DNA from: Maratus speciosus
Lineage: Eukaryota; Arthropoda; Arachnida; Araneae; Salticidae
DNA: 64,000 nt
Direction of reading: 5' to 3'
NCBI GenBank assembly: GCA_963932465.1
Contig: OZ010793.1
Coordinates: 369,424,459 to 369,488,458, forward strand
Part shown: one piece after another, positions 33,358 through 42,417 of the stretch
Numbering within the stretch: position 1 is the stretch's first letter
Layout: every line of letters starts with the position of its first letter
Notes under the pieces: model-generated
What the model was told of the DNA's origin: nothing
Database searches by the model: none
Seen by the model: only the letters and a program-made list of their open reading frames with translations
Position numbers and translations under genes: made by a program

Positions 33358-34730
33358 AAATAATGGTGTCAAAATGATGGTGACAACCCTTGCTCCAACA
33401 TAGGCTACATTTTATGTCGGTGCCACTACCCCTACAGGGGGTGCAGGGGCAAAACAATCGTTCGAAATTACGATTTTTGTGTTACTGAAGGGCCCAGATA
33501 CATGGAATTTGGCATGGTAGTTACTTATTAGATATAAATGATCTCTAAGAACATTTCTTAAAAAATTCGAAATTTAAAAGGGGTGAAAATGCGCTAAAAG
33601 AGTTCTAAAAAACGTTCTAAATGGCGATTCCTACGCAATTTCAGAAAGTACCGAACCGATTTAAAAAAATAATGGTGTGAAAACGTTGGTGACAGCCCTC
33701 GCTCCAACATATGCTGTATTTCATATCGTTGCCACTACCCCAAAGGGGTTGAAGGAGGAAAAAAAGATCTAAATTGCGTTTTTTGTAATACTGCAGGGGC
33801 TAACAACTTGAAACTAGGCGTGGTAGTTATTTATAAGATATAAATGATCTCTAAGAACATTTCCTAAATAATTCGAAATTTAAAAGGGGTGAAAATGGAC
33901 GAAAAACTTTCTAAAAAACGTTCTAAATTGCGATTTCTACGCACTCTCAGAAAGTACCCAACCAATTTCAAAAATAATGGTTGGAAATTGATGATGACAG
34001 CCATTTCTCCAATATAGGATCTATTTCATTTCGGCGCCACTACCACCTTGCGGTTGCATTTTAAAAAGCGTTCTAAATTGTGATTTTTGTGATACTGATG
34101 GGGCTAGCAACTTGAAATGTGGGATGGTACTTACTTATGAGATGCAAATACTCTCTGAGAAGAGTTCCTTAAAAATTTGAAATTTAAAAGGGGTGAAAAT
34201 GAACGAAAAGCGTTGTAAAAACGTTCTAAATAGCGATTTCTACGCAATCGCAGTAAATATAAACCGGTTTCGGAAGTAATGGTTTCATATTGATGGTGAC
34301 AGGCCCCGCACCAACATAGCCTATATTTTACGTTGTTGTTACTACCACCTGGGGGTTACAGGAGCTAAAAATGTTCTAAATTTCGTTTTTTGTATTACTG
34401 AGGGGCTCTAACATTTTAAATCTGGAATAGTAATTACTTCAAAGATGCAAATGCTTTCTAAGAATTGTCGAAAGAAAATTCCAAATTTAAAAGGATAAAG
34501 TGAGCGAAAAGCATTCTAAATTACGATTTTTATGCAATAGCATGAAATACGAAACCGATTTCAAACATAATGGTTTCAAATTGATAGTGATAGAACCTGC
34601 TCAAACATAAGCTATATTTTATGTCGAGGGTTGCGGAGCAAAAAACTTTCTAAATTGCGATTTCTGCGGTACTGAAGAGGCTATAAACTTTAAATATAGC
34701 ACGGTAGTTACTTATAAATGTCCTCTAAGA
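33358..34730 (+). repeat. Helitron ~300-bp tandem array, part 1
   Basis: TAATGGT-type starts occur at about 33361, 33668, 33976, 34276 and 34569, giving periods of about 307, 307, 300 and 293 bp. Conserved pieces are GGCTATATTTTATGTCGG, GGGGGTGCAGGAGCAAAAAA, GTACTGA(A/G)GGG, GATCTCTAAGAACATTTC and AAAGGGGTGAAAATG. The minus-strand Helitron at 47.3-50.1 kb has the same units reversed. No coding content. Confidence 0.9.
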
Positions 34731-35117
34731 TATAAAATATAGTTCAAACTATAATTGTTGAACGTCAAATTCACCTTGAAAAACATATAAAATACGATGT
34801 TACATTCTGATAAAATTTACTTAAAAAGGTGCTAAAAATACATAATAGGTTTTCATAACATGAAAACCGTCAAAGATCTTAAAAACACCCGAGCGCTTTC
34901 AACTGCACTGCAACAGTTGTCATCAGGGGAAAATCAGAAGAGAGGGAAAATCAGAATCAGACTCTTCTGATTTTCCCCTGATGATAACTGTTGCAGTGCA
35001 GTTGAAAGCGCTTGGGTGTTTTTAAGATCTTTGACGGTTTTCATGTTGTGAAAACCTATTATGTATTTTTAGCACCTTTTTAAGTAAATTTTATCATAAT
35101 GTAACATCGTATTTTAT
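34731..35117. mobile_element. Foldback element with 13-bp duplication inside the Helitron array
   Basis: Arms at 34783-34942 and 34962-35121 are near-perfect inverted repeats of about 160 bp. ATGTCCTCTAAGA flanks the insertion exactly (34718-34730 and 35118-35130) and is normal Helitron unit sequence, so this is a target duplication of a length more typical of retrotransposition than of cut-and-paste. Each arm holds CTGATGA, a stem AACTG/CAGTT and GAAAGCGC (minus 34926-34897; plus 34978-35010), resembling a hammerhead core. The design matches the foldback at 13715-14148. Confidence 0.85.
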
Positions 35118-35130
35118 ATGTCCTCTAAGA

Positions 35131-35892
35131 GCAGACGAAAATAAATTCGAAATTAAAAAGGGGTGAAGCGAAATGAAGGAGCCAAAAGCATTCTAAAAGA
35201 GTCCTAAATTACGATTTCTATGGAATCTCAGGAAATAATAAACCGATTATAGAAGTTATTGGTTGCGAATCAAGAGTGATAGTCCCTGATCCTATACGGG
35301 CTATATTCTATGCCGGTGTCACTACCACCTGGTTGGCAGGAACAACAAGAAAGCCTTTAAAAACATCTAAATTCCGTTTTCTATAGAATATTAGGAAATA
35401 CCAACCGATTTCAAGGTTAATGTTGGCAAATTAATGGTGACAGTCTCTGTTTCAACATTTTTCGAGACATTCTATTTCAACTCTTTATCCGGCATTTTAT
35501 GTTGGTGCCACTAACACCAGAGAGGTGGTAAACTGTTAGACAAGAAGCTTGGAATTTGACATGATGGTTAATTTTTAGATGTAAATGTGTTAAGATGGTT
35601 TCTAAAAAATTCAAAACTTGATTTGAATGAATACTGAAATGAGCGTATGAAATGAGCATAAAAGTCTCAAAATACTTTCTAAATTACCATTTAATAGGAA
35701 TTAGTTTTAGTTCTTATTAATTAAAATCTCATTTCTGTCTATTGCAGTTTTATAATGAAGTTTACTCAAACTGTGGCTAAATTTGTAATTTTTTAATTAT
35801 TTCAAAAAGTGCTCTTCTAATAAAAAAAAGTCATGCAAATATCACTTGGCATATTTCAACTATTACGCGAGCAAAGCCGCGGTGTTTGCTAG
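35131..35892 (+). repeat. Helitron array part 2 and 3' terminal region
   Basis: Further diverged units (GAAGTTATTGGTTGCG at 35245; AGGTTAATGTTGGCAAATTA at 35413), then a unique tail of about 200 bp (AAGTCATGCAAATATCACTT) that is matched in reverse at 47262-47460. It ends ACGCGAGCAAAGCCGCGG, TTTGCTAG. This is the replication-terminator-like 3' end of the Helitron. Confidence 0.85.
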
Positions 35893-36240
35893 TATTCACT
35901 AAATTCATTCCCAGTATTCGGGAAGAGCGATATAGAGGTTAATGGACATACCCTAATTCCGGACAACTCTATTAAGCAAAAACCCTTTTTAATACAAAAC
36001 ACATACATATTTGTTTATTTTTACCTTACAAAAGCAGACACCTCCAATCATCGAACAAATTCTGAAATCCCGAAGTGTCCGCTATTGAGAGATTTTTCGA
36101 TATTTTATTAAATGTATTTTGTGTTTTTAATCTTGTCCTACTTTAAAAATTCAAAATTTTTATTATAATTAGTGCAATGTCGAAAAAGATTTAAGATATC
36201 AGCCTTACGAAAATTGCACATAAAGTCCCGCTCTCCCCGA
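35893..36240. repeat. Right part of the interrupted Tigger-like repeat
   Basis: TATTCACTAAATTCATTCCC continues through GGACAACTCTATTAAGCAAA and CATACATATTTGTT, collinear with 45312-45440, and then GAAGTGTCCGCTATTGAGAG, collinear in kind with 17680-17705. Together with 17421-17949 it forms the pre-Helitron repeat. Confidence 0.75.
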
Positions 36241-37300
36241 AAAAAAAATGAAAATTCATGTCATTTAAAAATTATATTTTAATTTTTTTTTTAATTGCCA
36301 CATGGGCAAGTTTCTATGTAAACCAGAGGATAATCACAAAAGCTACTTATCTATAATTAAAAATAAATAAATAAATATCCTATATTAATAACATGAAGAA
36401 AAAATTACTTATAGTTTCCAAAACTTCTTTTGTCTTAAATATATTTTCTAATATCTAATTGTCATTTTTGTGTTTTTCCTATAAGTGTATATAAATAAAA
36501 TTATGAAAACAACAATTTTAAGTGCAAAATCTAGTTATAGCTTTTTACTTTTTCCCATTATAAATTTCAAATTACTTTTATTACTAAAAATAATAAAAAA
36601 TAATCAATATTAGAGTTGATTTTAAATCAAATATAGGTATATGCATATTTTTACTGACAGTTTTACAATTACTCGCAGCGCGTAACAGATGAGTCTTATG
36701 AAAACTTCCTATTATTTCATGTACTTCATTTATTTATTTTTATTTTGCGGTTTTGGGATAGGAAGAAATAGATGATTAAAACTTAACGAATAGTTCATGA
36801 AAGTATTATAAGCAGGAAATTACAAAAAAAGAAAGCATTAGAAGATCTTTTAAAACTTTTATTATTATTATCTATTTCTGGTCGGTTTTGGCGGATAAGA
36901 AGTAGCAAAATAAGAGAATGAATTTAACTTATAATGTTTTTCTGTTAGAGATATTATCATTTTAAACATGGGGGGAAAGTTAAGAATCTAGAATATATAA
37001 GTTGTAATACAAGACAACGTCATAAGTCTAAAAATATATACTTCTAGAATTAGTAGTTTTCTCTCGCAAACAGATTAAAAACTAATACCATTTTATGCAA
37101 GATTTTGATCAGTGCTATTCAGAAAATCATGAAAGACACTAATTTTAGTACTAAAAAGAAAAATTGTGACACTTACTTGAATCCTGTTGCAAGAAGTAAG
37201 AAAAATCCTCGATTTGAAAATTTAAAAACTATCACAGTGAGGAAGAAAGACTTGCATCGTTTTAGAAGGAAATCCCTTAATACATCCGGCTAGCCATATT
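36241..37300. other. AT-rich non-coding DNA, no recognised gene
   Basis: No transposon ends or coding domains. Contains (AAAT)n near 36360-36378. The 62-codon frame at 37105-37293 has no identifiable features. Confidence 0.4.
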
Positions 37301-37317
37301 TAGATAATGAAATGCTT

Positions 37318-37346
37318 CATCCTCAAAACAACCAGTTTTGAGGATG
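37318..37346. repeat. Perfect 12-bp stem hairpin next to a 40-nt poly-T
   Basis: CATCCTCAAAAC and GTTTTGAGGATG are exact reverse complements around a 5-nt loop. The phrase AACAACCAGTTTT is then repeated, and a 40-nt poly-T follows at 37396-37435. The poly-T could be a minus-strand retroposed poly-A tail, but no retroposed gene or SINE body is recognisable beside it. Confidence 0.6.
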
Positions 37347-37393
37347 AACAACCAGTTTTTTTTTCACACTTTTTCGAATACCCTCCTGACAAA

Positions 37394-37435
<42 letters not shown>

Positions 37436-37438
<3 letters not shown>

Positions 37439-38560
37439 AGCTTTGACAAGACAAAGACGAATAACACAATATTACCGATATAAATTAATACAAATTAACA
37501 CTAAATCCGTTCCACACACTTTGTAAAGTTCCCGGATGTAATCTTCAAGCGTTGTCTGCTTCTGTGTCTATCCCGTCTTTATATCGACGACAGCTGATAA
37601 TAGACATTGGTTGTCAAGCACACAAGTCAGATGTACGTATTCAATACATAAATAAACTAAGTGAATACGAATTAAAATCACAGAGCTTCAGATTTCGTAA
37701 AAAACGAATTAAAATATACGCGTACATAAAAGTAAACTTTCAGTTTGAATTACAACGTACACCAAGTTCGAACGAAAGACATCTAAAATGCATACGCAAC
37801 TGAGAGTTCCCCTGGTGGTTATTACGTAGGAAGAACGGGAAAAACAAAACGTCTTAAATTAAAACACGTTTGAAACAACGAAGTGTCTTAAAATAAGACG
37901 TTTACAGATATTTTAGACACTATTCACAGTTAGTTTGCACCATGGTCACAGTAAGACACACATGTGTCTTCAATTAAGACATACATAGTGTCTTAATTTT
38001 CAGATTAAGACACTTAATTGTCTGAATTTTTTTTTTCAGTCACTTGTGTCTAAATTTAAGACACCTGTATTTGCAGTGATTAGTGCAGTATCTTTAAAGT
38101 CGAAAGATTAATTGCAATATAATTTAGTTAATGAGGTTAAGGAAAGTGTAGTTGGTGTTTACACATAATTTTGGAGAAAAACAAAAATGCATTATACAAT
38201 TTTCCCAGCTCTTCTACCTTAACAGGAAAATGCCATCATTTGAAATATATCTCTCAAACTTTTTTTTTTTTTTTTAATTAGATAAAGCCTGAAATTTTAA
38301 TAAGCAAAAGAATTTAATAAATAAAACCACATAAGGAAGAAATATTTCATTAACTTATTTTTAACGCTTTCCAACATAATTGAAAAGTGTTTATGACTTC
38401 GGTTTGCCTTTCTGCCGCCTGCCATCTGTCTGCCGTCTGTCTGCCCGTGTTCTAGCTGTCGTAAATGTACTCGAATTGAAACCATTAGTTTTTTATATGT
38501 TATGGATATTTACTATTAAATGCTCGGTATTGAAAATGAAATGCGTACCATTTATAATTA
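37436..38560. other. Non-coding DNA with GTCTTAA/TTAAGAC motif cluster
   Basis: Between 37845 and 38070 the phrases GTGTCTTAA, TTAAGACAC and GTCTGAA recur about ten times in both orientations, forming overlapping short palindromes. A relative is at 17240-17305. The frame at 37552-37803 is not recognisable. CTGCC repeats near 38405-38445 are simple sequence. Confidence 0.45.
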
Positions 38561-38561
38561 T

Positions 38562-39310
38562 TTTACAAGGGCACACAAACTGATTTCGTTACATTACTGT
38601 CTATGGAAAAAAATTGTTTGCGGTGCATTTTATTGATGTTACGATATTTCAAACATAATAAGATTACATACAACAGAATTTTTCAGGATTATAGAATAAG
38701 TAGCATTTATAGTTAGTTTACAGGGACGCACAAAAGGAGAAATTTGCATGATGTCGGGAAAAAATCGTTTGCGGTGCATTCCAAGTACGTAAAGGATCTT
38801 ATGAAACGCAGAAAAGTCAAGGTTCTAGAGTGGCCAAGCCAAAGTCCGGATTTGAACCCCACAGAGCATCTGTGGGAGGAGTTTGATCGTAGAGTACGAT
38901 GGCAAAATTATTCAAATAGGGATGCTTTATACGAACGTCTTAAAAATGAGTGCGACTGAATTCCTTTAGATCGAATACGAAAGTTAGTCGACTCGATGCC
39001 CGCGCTTTGTGAGGATGTCATAAAGACCAGTGGATATGCTACTAAATATTGACTGATTCTTTACTGTATTTGATAATTATTGTGTTAAACAATTTTTCAT
39101 TATAATGTGAAAATACTTTTGATTTATCATTTTCCTGATTATTCTAGGGTTTCACGTTATTTTCTAGAAAATGATAGTTAATTTACTAAAATTCTGTAAA
39201 ACATCGAATGTCGTTACATAAAATAAAGGATTGATTTTTGTATTTTATTATTGTTTTTAATTAAGTCAATTTTTATTGTCGCCAAATACTTTTGACAGAC
39301 TTCCCGTTCA
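38562..39310 (+). mobile_element. Tc1-like transposon remnant
   Basis: Contains the transposase C-terminal remnant (38744-39052) and a 3' tail ending GCCAAATACTTTTGACAGAC, the style of Tc1-family right ends. Upstream, ACAAGGGCACACAAA...TTTGCGGTGCATT at 38567-38630 is a diverged duplicate of ACAGGGACGCACAAA...TTTGCGGTGCATT at 38721-38780, so the left side has been rearranged. No left TIR was found. Confidence 0.7.
38744..39052 (+). pseudogene. Tc1-like transposase, C-terminal remnant
   Basis: The frame reads SKYVKDLMKRRKVKVLEWPS, then QSPDLNPTEHLWEEFDRRV, the highly conserved Tc1 block around the last catalytic acid (WPxQSPDLNPIEHLWxELxR). An in-frame TGA at 38957-38959 sits where tryptophan is expected (...NECD*IPLDRIRKLVDSMP). 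The frame then continues ALCEDVIKTSGYATKY to a stop at 39050-39052. The N-terminal DNA-binding region and the first catalytic residues are missing. Confidence 0.85.
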
Positions 39311-39336
39311 TATATATATATATATATACAGTACTA

Positions 39337-40510
39337 CAGTACAACCTCGATATTTCGAATCTGTGGGGAAGAGAAAAAAAATCGAGATATAGAGGTTTCG
39401 AGTTATCAAGGTTTTGACAAAATTTTAAAATCTAATCTCACAAACGGCTTTTTGTTGTAAAAAATAAGATTCGTCAAAAACTACACATAATCTACTAATA
39501 ATTAACAAATTACACTTCTCAAAGTTTTAATAATTTCAAAATTGTGTTATACACAAACTTGTTTTGATTAAATAATATCCGATTCGTTATTTCTTAATGA
39601 CGAATTGGATATTATTCAGAAGTTTCTCACAATTTGGGCTCAATCATCAACTTTGAAGCTGCGGATTATCTCCTAGTTGACTGGTTGTCGATGGTTGTCC
39701 TGGTCGAAACTTCGAAGTCGTGTTTGGTGGCAAAAATTTAACAGCGATATTTTTTAGCGTTGGAAGATTACAGTGGGCTTTACAATTGTCTAAGAGGAGA
39801 ACGTGTATTTTACTTTTATCCATTGTTTTACCGATTCCTATCAACCAATCAGCAAAAATTGCGTTTTCCATCGAAGCCTTTATATTTCACCTGTACAGCA
39901 TTAGAAATGACTTAATTTTAGCAAATCGCTTTTTAGATCGTCCTATCATATAAGAGGAGGAAGCTTTTCTTTACCACTTTGATTTGCTGCCAAAAGCACA
40001 ATTACACGAAGTTTACTTGGTTTGCCACGTCGGATTTCTTCACCTTTAAATGCAGATGTTTTGTTGGGAAAACTATAGTACAATAATACAGTTTCATCTG
40101 CGCTAAACACATCATCTGCTTTATAGTATTTTAAAAGAGAAGGACGTTCTGAGAGCCACTGTTCACAGGTAGCTGAATCACCCGGTGCACTTTCACTGCA
40201 AAGTTTTCAAAAAACGATGTTGTCCCTTTTTTCGGTTTCAAAAGCCTTCCATTCTTACCCTTTAAGTTCTTTGTATCAACAAAGGGATAAAAAAAATGTG
40301 AATCCAGCATCCAGATCAAACTGGTTCTACAGCTGACAATAGCCGAAAGTAAAAAGTCAAACTAATTTCTGTGGAAAATATTTCGACATATCAAGGGTTT
40401 TGGAAAATATATTTCGAGATAAGAATGGAAAATAGATGAGAATTTTAATGGAAATGCAGGGGAAATTTCTTTTTTCGAGATAAGGAGGTTCGAGATATCG
40501 AGGTCCGACT
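39337..40510 (-). mobile_element. Pogo/Tigger-like DNA transposon, decayed
   Basis: The left end AGTACAACCTCGATATTTCG (39338) and right end CGAGATATCGAGGTCCGACT (40491-40510) are inverted and carry the AACCTCGATAT signature of Tigger ends. GATATCGAGGT/CGAGATA phrases recur subterminally. The minus-strand transposase remnant (39656-40320) has several stops and frame changes. Length 1.17 kb, about half of a complete element. Confidence 0.8.
39656..40320 (-). pseudogene. Tigger/pogo transposase (DDE) remnant
   Basis: Minus-strand reading in order: ESAPGDSATCEQWLSERPS, YYKADDVFSADETVLLYYSF (first catalytic Asp in ADET), FKGEEIRRGKPSKLRVIVLL, then stops, IGRSKKRFAKIKSFLMLYR, a stop, NIKASMENAIFADWL, and KIHVLLLDNCKAHCNLPTLK (second catalytic Asp in LLDNC) followed by FLPPNTTSKFRPGQ. 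These are the hallmarks of the CENP-B/Tigger DDE family. Stops and a degraded C-terminus show it is inactive. Confidence 0.85.
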
Positions 40511-41100
40511 ATATGTGATAGGAATTTCGGCGTCAAGGGTAGTTCGTCTGTCCCGCGGATTGGTTAGCCTTAGCGGGACTCTGGGGAACATCGGAAGTCG
40601 TGGGCGAATACTACTACTACTGTAAATTGTCTCGCTACTGTAAATTGTCGAGGCTGATCAGATGAGGCTCACCTCTTTCGGTTGTAAACTACTGATAAAG
40701 AATGAAAGAATTGATCATACTATTTTAGAAAAAAAGTGTTTAAATAAGCTTTGAACACGGAAAAAGCAATAGAAAACGCACTAGAAAAAAAATAGTTATT
40801 TGTTTTTTAATTACGAAATAGTGTTCATATCTCATAGTTTTGAAGAAATTTCAATCTGCATTTCACAGCTTTCTCAACCCTTCTTATTTTACCAGCAAAA
40901 GGGCATCATTTGAAGTACATACTAAATACATATTGATCAATTATCTATCAAAATACATAGTCGAAGCAGATTAAATGACGCTAATCAGCTTACAAAAAGT
41001 TTACCCTTTTATTTTTCTTTCTCTTTAGTTTTTCATTTAATTCATTTAATTTTATTTTTTATTATTTATTTATTTATTTATTTATTTAATTTCCGTTTCT
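40511..41100. other. Unclassified DNA upstream of a Penelope-like 3' end
   Basis: A GC-richer patch at 40520-40680 (CCCGCGGATTGGTTAGCC, CTACTACTACTGTAAATTG) is not recognisable. CTTCTTATTTTACCAGCAAA...GCATCATTTGAA at 40877-40910 is a diverged repeat of 38211-38245. An (TTAT)n run lies at 41060-41090. Confidence 0.4.
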
Positions 41101-41390
41101 CTATTTTTTCTGTTAATTTTTGTTTCATTTTGGCAACACTTTCCTTTCCAGCATGTGCTCTTCTGTAATTGGTGTTTTACCTTCAGCTACAGCCACCTGT
41201 CCCATTCTTTTTAAGTTCTCTTCTCTACACTTTCTGTTCATTTGTGGCCTTGTCCACTTTCGGACACGTGTTACTTGCGCTGATGACGGGCAGTTAAAAG
41301 TTCTGGTCCGAAACGCGTCCTGTGTGTACTATTTTGTAGTTTATGGTAACATTAACAAAGATTTATTTTTCTAATTGTGATTTATCGCCA
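41100..41390 (+). mobile_element. Penelope-like element 3'-end fragment
   Basis: TTGTCCACTTTCGGACACG at 41251-41269 parallels GCTACTTGTCCACT at 63987-64000, downstream of the GIY-YIG remnant, so the two seem to be 3' ends of related Penelope-like elements. It contains a hammerhead-like core at 41280-41319. The 84-codon frame across the segment is incidental. Confidence 0.55.
41280..41319 (+). ncRNA. Hammerhead-ribozyme-like core
   Basis: CTGATGA (41280-41286), a stem II strand CGGGC, an A-rich loop, GGTCCG, then GAAACGCGTC (41310-41319) match the conserved hammerhead order CUGAUGA-stem II-GAAA-stem III-GUC. ACGCGT is self-complementary, as in the minimal stem III of Penelope-type hammerheads, which are thought to act as dimers. 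The two stem I strands (TGCG before, CTGTGTG after) pair poorly, so activity is doubtful. Confidence 0.5.
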
Positions 41391-42417
41391 GTTTTTTTGG
41401 GGCTGTTTCATCTGTTAATTTTGTGTTTAATGTTTAGAAATTAATTTACGAAAATATCAATTAAAGTGAAAATTTACAGTTACATAAATGTGACTTTAGA
41501 TTCTAAAAATTCAAAATTGTCCTTAAAAAAGAAAATGTCACTTTATTAAAACAACATTTATGACATAGGTCATTAAAAATTAATTTGTAACACAAAACAA
41601 AAGAGCTTATGAATATGGAAATTACTTTTTTAAATAAATCTATTTAAATTGAGAAACAATATTAATAATCAAAATCAAAATTCTTAATTTGTAAAAAATG
41701 AATGTTTCTGAAGTTAATTGCTCTGACAATTGATTCTGACACCCCATTAAGATTTATCTTATTAATACACTAGATTTTTCTTTTTTTTTTTTACTGACAA
41801 TCTCATTTCTTAATAAAATATTTTCTTTTCTTTCATACAGTTTTCCAAATTCAATTTCGGTTAATTATAATTTTATGTTGACAATCGAAATGGTGCCTCA
41901 AGCATGTTCTCTTCGTATTGTTGAAGAAACTTGAAGCTACTTGTGTTAATAGATTTGTAGTTTTTTTTTTACACTTTGACGTGTAGAAAAACGAAAACTC
42001 ATTTATTCAAATGACAAGAATAAAATACATCATTTCATTTATTAGCATGTTTCTTTTTGTTTCTTTTATTTTCGGGTATTTTTGAACAAGTTTTGACATG
42101 CATTTGATTTAATTTATAGATGTTTGCAAGGTGGAATGATAAAAAGAAAGATATCTACTATTTCTTTAAAATCCCAAATTAAATTATGGTATAAGTTCGC
42201 CAGGTTCATAATTTTTTCTTTAATATGAATGTATTTTCTGAGATCAGTATGGAACAGAATAATTCACCAAAATAATTTACTTACAAAATAAAAGTATTTT
42301 TATTGTGTTCATGCGGTGTCATAAAATTATAATAGCGTGTAAAAATTATAAGGCTATTTATATCTATTTAATTTATACTATCCTTATTTATTTTATCATT
42401 AAAAACGGAAGAAAAAT
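41391..42417. other. AT-rich non-coding DNA, no recognised gene
   Basis: No ends, motifs or coding segments seen. Poly-T tracts near 41778-41791 and 41960-41970. Confidence 0.4.

Larger units (their letters stand above)
17950..35892 (+). mobile_element. Helitron, 17.9 kb, swollen by nested insertions
   Basis: The 5' end TCTATACTAATATTATAAAG (17950) is a classic Helitron start. The 3' end has a stem AGCAAA/TTTGCT (35870-35875, 35885-35890) ending CTAG at 35889-35892. It sits between A (17949) and T (35893) without a target duplication, as rolling-circle elements do. The closed flanks match an empty site at 45311/45312. Inner sequence belonging to the Helitron is about 2.5 kb: 17950-18078, 25185-25444, 33358-34730 and 35118-35892, mostly ~300-bp tandem units. 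No Rep-helicase is present, so it is non-autonomous. The remainder is later insertions described separately. Confidence 0.9.

Noticed and set aside
37396..37435. Poly-A tail of a minus-strand retrocopy
   Set aside because: The 40-nt poly-T is real, but no retroposed gene, SINE body or flanking duplication could be identified beside it.
40520..40680. tRNA-derived SINE
   Set aside because: The patch is GC-richer, but convincing A and B boxes at the right spacing and a tail are lacking.
41120..41374. 84-codon frame with a hydrophobic start, possible small secreted protein
   Set aside because: It runs through the Penelope-like 3' end and the hammerhead-like core, which explain the conservation better.
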